NCBI GenBank assembly: GCA_964534305.1
Contig: CAZHPR010000002.1
Location: 40,110-104,109 of the forward strand
DNA: 64,000 nucleotides
From: CAZHPR01 sp964534305
Lineage (GTDB): Bacteria; Patescibacteriota; Minisyncoccia; Phycocordibacterales; WO2-35-19
Reading direction: 5' to 3'
Positions 24,642-32,459 of the stretch are shown in pieces. Under the pieces are notes generated by a model. It ran no database searches, was not told the DNA's origin, and saw nothing but the letters and a program-made list of their open reading frames with translations. Position numbers and translations under genes: made by a program. The number at the start of each line of letters is the position of its first letter. Position 1 is the stretch's first letter.

Positions 24642-24917
24642 ATGGGATTAATGAAATTATTAGAAGCGGCACAGGGGATAGTCACAGGAATACTTATTCC
24701 ACTTGCCTTTGCCCTTGCTCTCCTGTACTTCTTTTGGGGGGTTGCAAAGTATATAAACTCTGGGGCTGGTGGCGAGAAGGCGGCAGAGGAGGGTAAGAGA
24801 GTTATGATTTGGGGTATAGTAGCCCTCTTTATTGCAACATCAATATGGGGTATAGTTAACTTTATAAAATCAGAACTTGGGTTGCCGGGTATACAAAAAG
24901 TGAATATCCAAAATTAA
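24642..24917 (+). CDS. Pilin-like membrane protein 4 of 7
   Basis: The 91-residue paralogue of member 3 has LLYFFWGVAKYINSGAG, loop GEKAAEEGKR, and VMIWGIVALFIATSIWGIVNF. No cleavable leader is visible. It lies 8 bp after member 3. Confidence 0.8.
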   Translation: MGLMKLLEAAQGIVTGILIPLAFALALLYFFWGVAKYINSGAGGEKAAEEGKRVMIWGIVALFIATSIWGIVNFIKSELGLPGIQKVNIQN

Positions 24918-24936
24918 TTTAATAAATTAAAATAAT

Positions 24937-25362
24937 ATGAAAGAAAAAATAAAATATATAGTAGGTCTTGCACTTTTATCTCCAGTTTTTGCTTCTGCTC
25001 AATTAACACAGACTAGAACTTTGCTGCAAAGTGCAATGAATATAGTTACTCAGATTCTAATACCCCTAGTATTTACCCTTGCTCTTTTGTTTTTCTTTTG
25101 GGGAATTGCAAAGTATATAAGGTCAGAGGGCACTGGTAAGGAGGAGGGTAAGAAAATAATGATCTGGGGAGTTGTTGCACTATTCGTAATGTCTACAATT
25201 TGGGGGTTAGTTTCTTTTATAAGGGGAGAACTTTTGGGTAATACTAGCGCTCCTATATCTCAACCTGTTCCTACAATTGGTGCCGGGGCTGGTGGGGGAG
25301 CTTCTATTCCTGGTCAAGATCCTGGTAGTGGTTATATATCAGGGCTGCCTGCAGGATTCTAA
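24937..25362 (+). CDS. Pilin-like membrane protein 5 of 7, with Gly-rich tail
   Basis: The 141-residue protein has a signal peptide (IVGLALLSPVFASAQ) and the shared core LLFFFWGIAKYI, EGTGKEEGKK, IMIWGVVALFVMSTIWGLVS. It alone carries a C-terminal Pro/Gly-rich tail of about 40 residues (TIGAGAGGGASIPGQDPGSG) that would be exposed. It lies 19 bp after member 4. Confidence 0.8.
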   Translation: MKEKIKYIVGLALLSPVFASAQLTQTRTLLQSAMNIVTQILIPLVFTLALLFFFWGIAKYIRSEGTGKEEGKKIMIWGVVALFVMSTIWGLVSFIRGELLGNTSAPISQPVPTIGAGAGGGASIPGQDPGSGYISGLPAGF

Positions 25363-25461
25363 AATTATCTGTGGATAAGGATTTGTTGAAAATAAACTAA
25401 AATATTGGTATAATTAACAGGTAAAAAATTGGTCGTTTAATTATTAATTTTTGCAAAAATT

Positions 25462-25809
25462 ATGAAAAAAATAGCTATAATCGGCGTTGCTTCATTGCTT
25501 CCAGTGTTTGCTTCAGCTCAGGATCTGAGCAATATCCAGACACTTGTACAATCTATAGGTAATATTATAAACATAGCAATACCTATAGTCTTTGCTTTGG
25601 CAATGCTATTCTTCTTCTGGGGTCTTGCAAAGTACATCCTAGGCTCAGAGCACGACAAGGATGCGGCGAAGAAGACTATGATCTGGGGAGTTGTTGCACT
25701 ATTCGTGATGGCTGCTGTATGGGGCCTTGTAAGCTTCATAAGTAGGGCTGTTGGTGTAAACTCTCAGGGTCCTGGATTTACTCCAAGCAGCTTGGTTCCA
25801 AGAGGCTAG
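25462..25809 (+). CDS. Pilin-like membrane protein 6 of 7
   Basis: The 115-residue protein has a leader (IAIIGVASLLPVFASAQD), the core MLFFFWGLAKYILGSEHDKD, and MIWGVVALFVMAAVWGLVSF, then a short polar tail. It is a close paralogue of member 5; their DNA matches for long stretches around the second helix. A TATAAT at about 25411 in the 99-bp gap suggests its own promoter. Confidence 0.8.
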   Translation: MKKIAIIGVASLLPVFASAQDLSNIQTLVQSIGNIINIAIPIVFALAMLFFFWGLAKYILGSEHDKDAAKKTMIWGVVALFVMAAVWGLVSFISRAVGVNSQGPGFTPSSLVPRG

Positions 25810-25832
25810 AGATATTCCAAAATCTATATAGA

Positions 25833-25873
25833 AAAAGAAAATCCCCATCCTTTTTAGGTGGGGGATTTTCTTT
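25833..25873 (+). terminator. Terminator after pilin-like gene 6
   Basis: AGAAAATCCCC and GGGGATTTTCT form a strong stem with an internal CC/GG extension, followed by TTTG. Confidence 0.85.
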
Positions 25874-25889
25874 GTGATAAAATGCTTTT

Positions 25890-26147
25890 ATGGATGTAAA
25901 GATGCTACTTGGTAAAATAGCAGAGCTTATAATAAATCCTATTATAATTTTGGGATTTGTTATTGCGACTATTTACTTCTTTTACGGTATTTTTGAGCTT
26001 ATTTACAAAGCAGACGAGGGGAAGGATGAACACAAAAAGAATTTGATATACGGTATTATCGGTCTCTTTGTAATGTTTTCTGTTTATGGAATTTTGAATA
26101 TTGTCTTAGATACTTTTGGTATTACTAACAAAGGTCTCATACCTTAA
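25890..26147 (+). CDS. Pilin-like membrane protein 7 of 7
   Basis: The 85-residue protein has helix one (IIILGFVIATIYFFYGIFELI), a charged loop KADEGKDEHKKN, and helix two LIYGIIGLFVMFSVYGILNIV. It keeps the spacing of members 3-6 but replaces Trp-Gly with Tyr-Gly. It is transcribed separately: extended -10 TGATAAAAT ends six bases before the ATG. Confidence 0.75.
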   Translation: MDVKMLLGKIAELIINPIIILGFVIATIYFFYGIFELIYKADEGKDEHKKNLIYGIIGLFVMFSVYGILNIVLDTFGITNKGLIP

Positions 26148-26156
26148 TTTTTTATG

Positions 26157-26186
26157 AAAAAAGGGGATCTTGCGATCCCCTAGAAA
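26157..26186. terminator. Shared bidirectional terminator
   Basis: AGGGGATCTTGCGATCCCCT, flanked by A and T runs, lies between the last pilin-like gene and the convergent lysozyme-domain gene and overlaps the latter's stop codon. Confidence 0.85.
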
Positions 26187-27640
26187 AATATCACCAGAAC
26201 CTTGACTGGTTCTTTCTCTCTGGATTTTAGTCTAAACTTGTAGACCTCTTTGGGTTTTTTGGAGTCCTCTTCTCGGGGTAGTTTTTCCTCAACCGTGTCG
26301 TTCCAGAGTACGACGTACTTTTTACCACCTCCATCAAGGGAGTGATTTCCTCCATTGCGAGGTATATTAACCTCTCTTCCAAACTCATTAACTGGCGCCT
26401 CAACGTGTAATACAACTGGGATCCTTGTTGGGCCTAGAGAGGTCATTCCTGCAAGGACTGGTTCCCAGCAGTACCGCGACGCTTCCCAAGGGTGCTCTTT
26501 GTAAGCGCTTGGGTTGGCAAGGTACCTCTCGAGGATGACCTTGCCCAGGCGGTAGTTGTCCTCTTTGGACTTCGCCGGGTCAATACCCGTCTCCTTGATC
26601 AAGTCGGCGTGGATACGCGTGTTGATCTGGAGTGCCCCCGTGTCGTCGGGGTCTTTCTTACCCTTGACGGGGATCTTCTTCTCCTCGTCTTGCCACTGCT
26701 TGCCCCCCGGTTCCCCAGGCGACTCGCAGTTGCCGTACTCGGTGAGCTGGTCGTCGAGACTAGCAGCAATTGGCCGGTAGGTCGGGGAGTTAGCAGTGCC
26801 AGCTCGTGGCTCTGTAAACCCCGGCAAGGGGCGCCAGTAGATGTTGAAGGCGAGAATTACTATTGTTGCAACCATCACAAACCTCCTTAGAGATTTTGCA
26901 AATGGTTTTATCTCGCTTTTCTCGTTGCGATAGCTGGTGAGTATGCAGACAAACAGTAGTCCCAGGTTGAAAACCCAAAAAAACTGCTTGTCGCTGTAGT
27001 ACCAATTCCAGTACCTAGGCTGTACCGAGGTTCCAAAGTAGCCGATAAGGTTTAGAGAAATCAGACCAAGGCAAGAAAGAACTATCATCGCAGTATCGGG
27101 TGCGTACTCCTTGCCGGGTATTTTTTCCAAACTAACCTTGCCCTTTAGTCTGCGAATTAGGAACCAAAGCAAGACGGATCCGACGATGATTGCGAGTATC
27201 CACTTTACCACATCAATGTGAATCAGTGTGGTAGCAATTATTGCAACAACCATCGGTACGAAGAAAATTGCTGTATTTGATCTTGGTGGTTTTCCATCAC
27301 GCTCTGTCATTCTTGGAAAGATAGACAGTAGTAAAATGGTGAACACCAGGGCTTCAGCCCAGACAAGTCCAGTTATGGACATCCGGGAGAAGAAGAAAAC
27401 AAGAATTGGTAGGGGAAGGACCAGTAATACAAAAACCCACCTAGCTGGTTTTATTGATCCAGCTTTTCTCCCCGTGCTTTTGGCTAGTTTCCCAAGCCAG
27501 TTTTTCATTGATTCAGGTGAAATCTCACGAATAGTCCAAAATGAGAAATGGCCTGTCAGTACCAGTGCAAGCACCAGTGCTAAAATCGAAAGGCTGTATC
27601 CAAGGTAGCCAACCGTTTTCCCAAAGAGTGCTTCGAGCAT
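26180..27640 (-). CDS. Polytopic membrane protein with lysozyme-like (SLT) domain
   Basis: The first half of this 486-residue protein holds about seven or eight membrane helices. From about residue 300 an extracytoplasmic domain follows with CESPGEPGGKQWQ, then DDTGALQINTRIHADLIKETG; the Glu-Ser pair and GxLQIN are the signature of lytic transglycosylases/goose-type lysozymes. A C-terminal beta-rich part of about 90 residues ends the protein. It probably cleaves peptidoglycan (inference). Translation starts behind AAGGAGAGTTGAG. Base composition is richer in GC than the pilin genes it faces. Confidence 0.75.
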   Translation of the reverse strand: MLEALFGKTVGYLGYSLSILALVLALVLTGHFSFWTIREISPESMKNWLGKLAKSTGRKAGSIKPARWVFVLLVLPLPILVFFFSRMSITGLVWAEALVFTILLLSIFPRMTERDGKPPRSNTAIFFVPMVVAIIATTLIHIDVVKWILAIIVGSVLLWFLIRRLKGKVSLEKIPGKEYAPDTAMIVLSCLGLISLNLIGYFGTSVQPRYWNWYYSDKQFFWVFNLGLLFVCILTSYRNEKSEIKPFAKSLRRFVMVATIVILAFNIYWRPLPGFTEPRAGTANSPTYRPIAASLDDQLTEYGNCESPGEPGGKQWQDEEKKIPVKGKKDPDDTGALQINTRIHADLIKETGIDPAKSKEDNYRLGKVILERYLANPSAYKEHPWEASRYCWEPVLAGMTSLGPTRIPVVLHVEAPVNEFGREVNIPRNGGNHSLDGGGKKYVVLWNDTVEEKLPREEDSKKPKEVYKFRLKSREKEPVKVLVIFF

Positions 27641-27699
27641 CTCAACTCTCCTTTTTCAAATATCGTTGTCCTGTCGGATTATATCATATTTAATATAAA

Positions 27700-27747
27700 A
27701 AAGCAACCCCAGTTCCTGCAGCCGTAGCCTATAGGAACCGGGGTTTT
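27700..27747 (-). terminator. Terminator of the SPFH gene
   Basis: On the minus strand AACCCCGGTTCCT pairs with AGGAACTGGGGTT, followed by GCTTTTTTAT. Confidence 0.85.
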
Positions 27748-27763
27748 CTGGGGGCTTTTGCCC

Positions 27764-28822
27764 TTATGGTTTTGGAGGATCCTGCTGGTTGGCGATGAGT
27801 GAAGTATTTGCTCCACCCTCGACAAGGGTTGTGAGTTTTCCACCCACCATCCTTTGTCGTAGAAGGTCTTTGTAATTCTCACCCGCCGCATTTTTTTCTG
27901 CTGTAATTCTTGAGGACTCACCTTCTCCAAGGAGGATTAATTCCCTCTTTTTCCCCTCAGCTATAGTGATTGTTGCGTCCCTCTCGGCTTGAGCCCTGGT
28001 TCTCTCGACGTCGGCGTCCCTCTCGGCTTCTGCGCGCCTGATATTTGCAGCTTCGTACTCCTTGTTGGGTGTGATTCCAGATATCGAGATATGCAGGATA
28101 TCAACACCAACTTGTTCCTCGAGCAACCTTCTGAAGTCGCTCACATTTCCTTGCTTGCCGATAATGTAATCGGTGAAATCCTTGGATATGCTCTTGCGTG
28201 CTTCTCTCACCATGTTTTCATAGGTGAAATCACCACAGAAATCCTTGAGCTCTGCTTGGAGTCTGGGCACGAGCGCTCCACCGAACCAGTCGCCTCGGTT
28301 TTGCATCAAGGCAATCATCGGCCGAACGATCCTCACCCTGAAGGTGAGTTCAAAACCGATCGGAATTAATGGTTGTTTGGCGTCTGGATCTCTGACTTCA
28401 CCGCGCATCTCGATTCCTTTGAATGGTAGTGCATACTGCGATTCAAATGGTGTGATGTAGATGATCTCTGGTGCGTGAGCGATGACGCTATGTGAAGCGT
28501 CGCCGTCATCTATTTGGTATTTTGACCAGGAGAACTTATAGCGGTACATTCCCTGGAATGGCGGTACCCCGACAAAATGGTAGCCAAGTTGGTCTTGACA
28601 AAGTTCGTCAAAAAAACCAATTGGTTGCCGGTCCCCGGTATCCTTGACGAAAACAAAGTCTTCGTTCACGCCCCAACCACGGACGTTGTGAATGATCCGG
28701 CGAAGTTTTTCACCTCTTACGATTAGGATAAAGCGCTCTTGTGGGCAGGTTGTAAACAGTGAATACTTTGGTAGTATCCTTGCTTCTTCCTGCTGGGGAA
28801 TAGTTTTTGTTGCTGAAGCCAT
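27764..28822 (-). CDS. SPFH/Band 7 domain protein
   Basis: The 352-residue protein has an SPFH domain (about 70-230, with the strand LTFRVRIVRPMIAL and a helix LLEEQVGVDILHISISGI), followed by a flotillin-like charged helix EYEAANIRRAEAERDADVER...EGKKRELILLGEGES. There is no membrane helix; such proteins form oligomers at the inner face of membranes. It starts behind AAGGAGGAGCCC and ends at a strong terminator, so it is its own transcription unit. A minus-strand TATAAT lies about 50 bases upstream of the start. Confidence 0.88.
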   Translation of the reverse strand: MASATKTIPQQEEARILPKYSLFTTCPQERFILIVRGEKLRRIIHNVRGWGVNEDFVFVKDTGDRQPIGFFDELCQDQLGYHFVGVPPFQGMYRYKFSWSKYQIDDGDASHSVIAHAPEIIYITPFESQYALPFKGIEMRGEVRDPDAKQPLIPIGFELTFRVRIVRPMIALMQNRGDWFGGALVPRLQAELKDFCGDFTYENMVREARKSISKDFTDYIIGKQGNVSDFRRLLEEQVGVDILHISISGITPNKEYEAANIRRAEAERDADVERTRAQAERDATITIAEGKKRELILLGEGESSRITAEKNAAGENYKDLLRQRMVGGKLTTLVEGGANTSLIANQQDPPKP

Positions 28823-28883
28823 GGGCTCCTCCTTACCTCTCTTATTTTTTCATCGATCTAGTCTACTTACAATTATATCACAT

Positions 28884-28910
28884 TTGCAATATAAACGCAA
28901 ATAGTATAGA
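28884..28910 (+). promoter_or_regulatory. Probable rnpB promoter
   Basis: TTGCAA (28884-28889) and TATAGA (28905-28910) lie directly upstream of the RNase P RNA with a 15-base spacer; this is a moderate match. Confidence 0.45.
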
Positions 28911-28918
28911 ATTGAGGC

Positions 28919-29257
28919 AGGTTTCCTTTCCGGATGGTTACTCCTCACTATAAAAATGGTGGGGGGAGGAAAGTCCGAACACAGCCCTATTTTTTAGGGA
29001 GCAGGTAATGGGTAACACCCATCGGGGTAATCCTAGAGATGCGAACAGAAACGACCCGGTTAAGTCCGGCTGAAACGGCTAAATTCTTATCTCTGTGCAA
29101 GGCCGTACTCAAGTAGCAATACTTGTTTGTGCCGCTAAAATCTTTAGACTTGTTTTAGATTTTATCTTGAGCCTGTCGAAAGATGTGAGGTTGTCGGCAA
29201 CGACAATCCCAGATAAATACCATTTAAACAGAATTCGGCTTATGAGAGAGGAGACCT
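28919..29257 (+). ncRNA. rnpB: RNase P RNA (bacterial type A)
   Basis: This is the catalytic RNA that removes tRNA 5' leaders. The universal core is present: GAGGAAAGTCCGAACAC with the P4 5' strand, GCAGGTAATGGGTAAC, GAGATGCGAACAGAAACGA, GTGCAAGGCCG, and the 3' P4 strand ACAGAATTCGGCTTAT. The ends AGGTTTCCTTTC and GAGAGAGGAGACCT pair as P1. Its length of about 339 bases is a little below the 370-400 of typical type A RNAs. Confidence 0.97.
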
Positions 29258-29263
29258 AAAAGT

Positions 29264-29293
29264 GCAAAAGCCGCCCTAACGGGCGGCTTTTGC
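29264..29293 (+). terminator. rnpB terminator
   Basis: GCAAAAGCCGCCC and GGGCGGCTTTTGC form a perfect stem with a TAAC-type loop, directly after rnpB. Confidence 0.9.
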
Positions 29294-29338
29294 TATTATT
29301 AAAATAATTTTCAAACTTCTATTTTTTTGTATTTAAAG

Positions 29339-29363
29339 AAGGGGACGGCGTACCGTCCCCTTC
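29339..29363 (-). terminator. Terminator of the 201-aa membrane protein operon
   Basis: AAGGGGACGGCGTACCGTCC followed by CCTT is a perfect palindrome at the stop codon of the minus-strand gene, followed by T-rich sequence on that strand. Confidence 0.75.
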
Positions 29364-29907
29364 AGGGTTGGAGCTCCCGGGTAAGTAAGGGTAAAACGTA
29401 GTCCCTGATCTTATCCCACGGATAAAGAATTTTTTTTGGGTCTCTTGCGTCGTCAGTGTGGTCACCGATTTTCTCGATGGCGACTCCGAATTCTTTGACT
29501 ACACATCGAGTCACGTAACGGTGTTGCATTATTGCCTCTTGCAGTTTAGCCTGAGAGCTTGGGCTCAATGGTTTGTTCAGTCTGAACAGAAGAAAGTTTT
29601 TTCCCGATAAAGGGGTAAACCTGTCCGATTCTGATTTCCCAAGTTCCTTGCTAGAGTTTTCGATCGACAGATCGTATTTGACACCCTTTACTCCAGGGAG
29701 GTCATCTCCCTGAACTATCTTTATGGTGTCTACGATGGGCGCCTCTACGTTCTGTGTGTTTTGGTTTTTGAACAACACAGAAGCAACAACTACTATCAAA
29801 ATTCCACAAACAAAAGCGATGGAAGCTCTTATGATTCTGGGTTTTTTGTACCATTTGACCCTCCGGCGTCTGCGAGAGACGGGAGGGTCATGGGATGGGG
29901 GACTCAT
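29362..29907 (-). CDS. Single-pass membrane protein with basic N-terminus
   Basis: The 181-residue protein has a Pro-rich basic N-terminus (SRRRRRVKWYKKPR), one helix (IIRASIAFVCGILIVVVASVLF) and an extracytoplasmic domain. No family was recognised. I start at the ATG at 29907, which overlaps the TGA of a 32-codon ORF in ATGA, instead of the longer frame from 29967. It is GC-richer than core genes. Confidence 0.65.
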   Translation of the reverse strand: MSPPSHDPPVSRRRRRVKWYKKPRIIRASIAFVCGILIVVVASVLFKNQNTQNVEAPIVDTIKIVQGDDLPGVKGVKYDLSIENSSKELGKSESDRFTPLSGKNFLLFRLNKPLSPSSQAKLQEAIMQHRYVTRCVVKEFGVAIEKIGDHTDDARDPKKILYPWDKIRDYVLPLLTRELQP

Positions 29908-30002
29908 TTTACCCCCAGGAACATCAGTGCGAACGTTGCTCCTGCGAAGAGCGGCAAGACAATCCAAATTGCCTCACCCTTGATTACTGACAGTGTCCTC
30001 AT
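29904..30002 (-). CDS. Very small membrane protein, 32 aa
   Basis: The reading frame starts behind a near-perfect AAAGGAGGTTCCTCT and encodes MRTLSVIKGEAIWIVLPLFA followed by GATFALMFLGVK, a single hydrophobic helix. Its stop overlaps the start of the next gene (ATGA), so it may couple that gene's translation. Upstream on the same strand, TGGACA and TATAAT are 17 bases apart, a good promoter. Confidence 0.65.
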   Translation of the reverse strand: MRTLSVIKGEAIWIVLPLFAGATFALMFLGVK

Positions 30003-30082
30003 AGAGGAACCTCCTTTCTTGTCCTTAACTATTATATACTATCCAAAACAATTTGTCCACTATCTATTTTGTAAAATATGTG

Positions 30083-30163
30083 TGCCCAGGGTGGGACTTG
30101 AACCCACACTTCTTACGAAACTCGATCTTAAGTCGAGCGCGTCTACCATTCCGCCACCCGGGC
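30083..30163 (-). tRNA. tRNA-Leu (TAA)
   Basis: Reverse complement: acceptor GCCCGGG/CCTGGGC, anticodon loop CTTAAGA between CTCGA and TCGAG, a short variable arm, and T arm GTGGGTTCAAGTCCCAC. No CCA is encoded. Confidence 0.96.
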
Positions 30164-30167
30164 AATG

Positions 30168-30239
30168 AGGCCTAGGGCGGAATTGAACCGCCGTATATTC
30201 CTTTTGCAGAGGAATGCCTTACCACTTGGCTACTAGGCC
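30168..30239 (-). tRNA. tRNA-Cys (GCA)
   Basis: Reverse complement: acceptor GGCCTAG/CTAGGCC with discriminator T, anticodon loop CTGCAAA, T arm GGCGGTTCAATTCCGCC. It lies four bases from tRNA-Leu on the same strand. Confidence 0.96.
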
Positions 30240-30307
30240 TGATAATACTTAAATTAGCTTACCATAAAAATAGTTTTATGGTATATTCTTAGATACAAAA
30301 TAATATA

Positions 30308-30380
30308 CCGCCCATAGCTCAGTTGGTAGAGCAGCTCCCTCTTAAGGAGATGGTCGTAGGTTCGACTCCTACTGGGCGGA
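30308..30380 (+). tRNA. tRNA-Lys (CTT)
   Basis: Acceptor CCGCCCA/TGGGCGG, D arm AGCTCAGTTGGTAGAGC, anticodon loop CTCTTAA, T arm GTAGGTTCGACTCCTAC. Confidence 0.95.
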
Positions 30381-30384
30381 CACT

Positions 30385-30467
30385 GCTGGGGTGGCGGAAT
30401 TGGTATACGCGCTAGTCTTAGGAACTAGTTCCCTTGTGGATTAGGAGTTCAAGTCTCCTCCCCAGCA
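30385..30467 (+). tRNA. tRNA-Leu (TAG)
   Basis: Acceptor GCTGGGG/CCCCAGC, anticodon loop CTTAGGA between CTAGT and ACTAG, T arm GGAGTTCAAGTCTCC. It lies four bases after tRNA-Lys. The 3' part is duplicated downstream. Confidence 0.96.
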
Positions 30468-30626
30468 CAAAAATGAGTCCAGCGAATTTTTGTGCTGGGG
30501 AGCGCATCTTTTTGCTTTGCAAAAAGGAGAAAGACTTGAAAGACGGAGGCTCTATGAGCCGAGTCGGGGTCGAGCAAAAATTCAACAGAATTTTATGCGT
30601 GACCAAGTCTCCTCCCCAGCACAAAA
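30450..30626. repeat. Repeat unit B: duplicated tRNA-Leu 3' end around a palindromic core
   Basis: The tRNA 3' end plus flank CAAGTCTCCTCCCCAGCACA-AAA (30450-30472) recurs exactly at 30604-30626. CCCCAGCACAAAAAT (30460-30474) is also inverted at 30486-30500. Between them lie GAAAGACGG (30538-30546) and GAGTCGGGGTCGAG (30561-30574), both shared with unit A at 17 kb. The structure suggests insertion of a palindromic element at the tRNA 3' end, with copying of the target. Confidence 0.8.
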
Positions 30627-30627
30627 T

Positions 30628-30954
30628 TTATTCACTTAATAACTCGTCGATGCGTTGACGGTTGCGTTCGCCTTGGTCTAGAAAAAACTTTATTTGTGGA
30701 GCAAAACCAAAGGCTCGTGTTTCTGTAAGATGTCTTCTAAAATCTCTGCTTTTTCTGTTCATAAATTCAAGTACCGATTCTTCTTTGTTCTCTGGTAGTA
30801 CCGTAAAAAATACTTTTGCATTTTTGCCTCTATTTTCTATTTCTGTTTTGGTGATGGTGATGAGGGCATCTCTATTTGACTCTATGTTGAAGTACTTTGA
30901 GGCCAACTCAGTAATAAGAGAAGACATTCTTTCGTCTTTGAAGTTATGTATCAT
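30628..30954 (-). CDS. rbfA: Ribosome-binding factor A
   Basis: RbfA is a KH-fold protein that helps mature the 30S subunit (16S 5' helix). The 108-residue sequence shows SSLITELASKYFNIESNRDALITITKTEIE early, AKVFFTVLPENKEESVLEFMN in the middle and FAPQIKFFLDQGERNRQRID at the end. It directly follows infB, the classic gene order. The stop codon lies immediately beside the duplicated tRNA-Leu end. Confidence 0.92.
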   Translation of the reverse strand: MIHNFKDERMSSLITELASKYFNIESNRDALITITKTEIENRGKNAKVFFTVLPENKEESVLEFMNRKSRDFRRHLTETRAFGFAPQIKFFLDQGERNRQRIDELLSE

Positions 30955-30955
30955 T

Positions 30956-32443
30956 TTAGCCTTTTACTTTTGAAACAGATTTTATAATATCTCCAGGCAC
31001 TATCTCTATTTTTGATTCGATCATCATGCCAAACTCAGATCCTTCTAGTACCGAACTAGTTTTTACTTTTTGGTTTTGTAGTTCTTTTATTTTTCCATCG
31101 CCAATCTCGTTTTCTCTCCTTATAATTTTTATATTATCACCAACCTTTATTTCGCCAGTTATAACTCTACCTCCGGCAACATGTTTATCTTTGTTGGTAC
31201 TAAAAGTTTTTAGTATCTTAGCTTCTCCGGTTGTGATCTCTACCATCTCGGTTGGAGTTTCTTCTATCAATCTCTCACTTATCCAATCCTTGAGATCGTA
31301 TATGATGTTAAATTTTTTTATTTGCACTGAGTCCCTTTGAGAGAGCACCTCAGCATTCTTGTCAGAGTCAACATTGAAGCCTACAAGATAAGCCTTGCCG
31401 GCGGAAGCACTTTTAACGTCTTTTTCTGTTATATTACCAACACCTTGACTTATGACTCTTACATGGATTCTTTCGTTTTTTAGTTTTTTTAACTCATAGA
31501 TTATCGCATCCAGTGATCCAATGGTGTCCGCCTTTATTATAACGTTTAAACTTTTGGTATTTAGATCGTCTTCTAGGTCATGAGGGTTTACAGTTATTTT
31601 TCTTGAGGAGAATTCCTCGGCTTCCTTTTTTGTTTTAAAGGATGTGAACTCGCTTCCGACTATCGGCATATTGTTCCACCCTACAATACGCACTGGGCTA
31701 GAGAAAGAAGCTGAGTTTATATTTTTACCCATAAAGTTTTCTATATTTCTTACTGGAGCAAAGGCACCTTCGGTCGCAACAAAATGACCTTTTTCTAAAG
31801 TTCCATTTTTGATGATAAGGGAGGCAGAGATTCCTTTTTTTGGATCAAGGTTGCTCTCTATTACAAATCCATGAGCCAATTCACCGCTCTCTCCTTGCAG
31901 TTCAAGAAGATCTGCTTGTAAGACAATCATCTCCAAAAGTTCTGGTACCCCAGTTCCGTGTTTTGCTGATATAGGGACTACTGGTACTATACCACCCCAA
32001 CCCTCTACAAAAATTTCATTTTCGGCCAAGTTCTGTTTTGTTTTGTCTACGTTTGCTCCCGGCTTGTCTATTTTGTTGATGGCGATTATAAAAGGTAGGC
32101 AATCAGCTTTGATACAACCGAGCGCTTCTAGGGTTTGTGGCTTCACGCCGTCCTCGCCAGAGACGACAAGTACCGCAATGTCTGCAACCCTAGAACCTCG
32201 TTCTCTTACTTTGCAAAAAGCTTCATGCCCCGGGGTATCAAGGAAGGTGATGGTTCTTTTGTTTTCTCCTTCTTCAACGAGAACTTCATAAGCAGAAATA
32301 TGCTGGGTTATACCGCCAGCTTCGCCTTCTACCACCTTGGTCTTTCTTATATAATCAAGCAGAGTTGATTTACCGTGGTCAATATGACCCATAACAACCA
32401 CGACAGGTGGGCGCGCTATTTTTTTGTTCGCGTTTTTATCCAT
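30956..32443 (-). CDS. infB: Translation initiation factor IF-2, short form
   Basis: The 495-residue GTPase places initiator tRNA on the ribosome. The G domain starts almost at once: VVVMGHIDHGKSTLLDYI, then DTPGHEAFCKVRERGS and NKIDKPGANVDK, followed by domains II and III and the C2 domain ending KIEIVPGDIIKSV. The long N-terminal region found in most bacteria is absent, as usual in reduced genomes. rbfA follows after one base. Confidence 0.97.
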   Translation of the reverse strand: MDKNANKKIARPPVVVVMGHIDHGKSTLLDYIRKTKVVEGEAGGITQHISAYEVLVEEGENKRTITFLDTPGHEAFCKVRERGSRVADIAVLVVSGEDGVKPQTLEALGCIKADCLPFIIAINKIDKPGANVDKTKQNLAENEIFVEGWGGIVPVVPISAKHGTGVPELLEMIVLQADLLELQGESGELAHGFVIESNLDPKKGISASLIIKNGTLEKGHFVATEGAFAPVRNIENFMGKNINSASFSSPVRIVGWNNMPIVGSEFTSFKTKKEAEEFSSRKITVNPHDLEDDLNTKSLNVIIKADTIGSLDAIIYELKKLKNERIHVRVISQGVGNITEKDVKSASAGKAYLVGFNVDSDKNAEVLSQRDSVQIKKFNIIYDLKDWISERLIEETPTEMVEITTGEAKILKTFSTNKDKHVAGGRVITGEIKVGDNIKIIRRENEIGDGKIKELQNQKVKTSSVLEGSEFGMMIESKIEIVPGDIIKSVSKVKG

Positions 32444-32459
32444 AACCTTTTATCTTTAC

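Noticed and set aside
23522..26147. Complete type IV secretion or conjugation system
   Set aside because: Only pilin-like proteins are found; no VirB4/VirD4 ATPases, relaxase or channel components are in the window.
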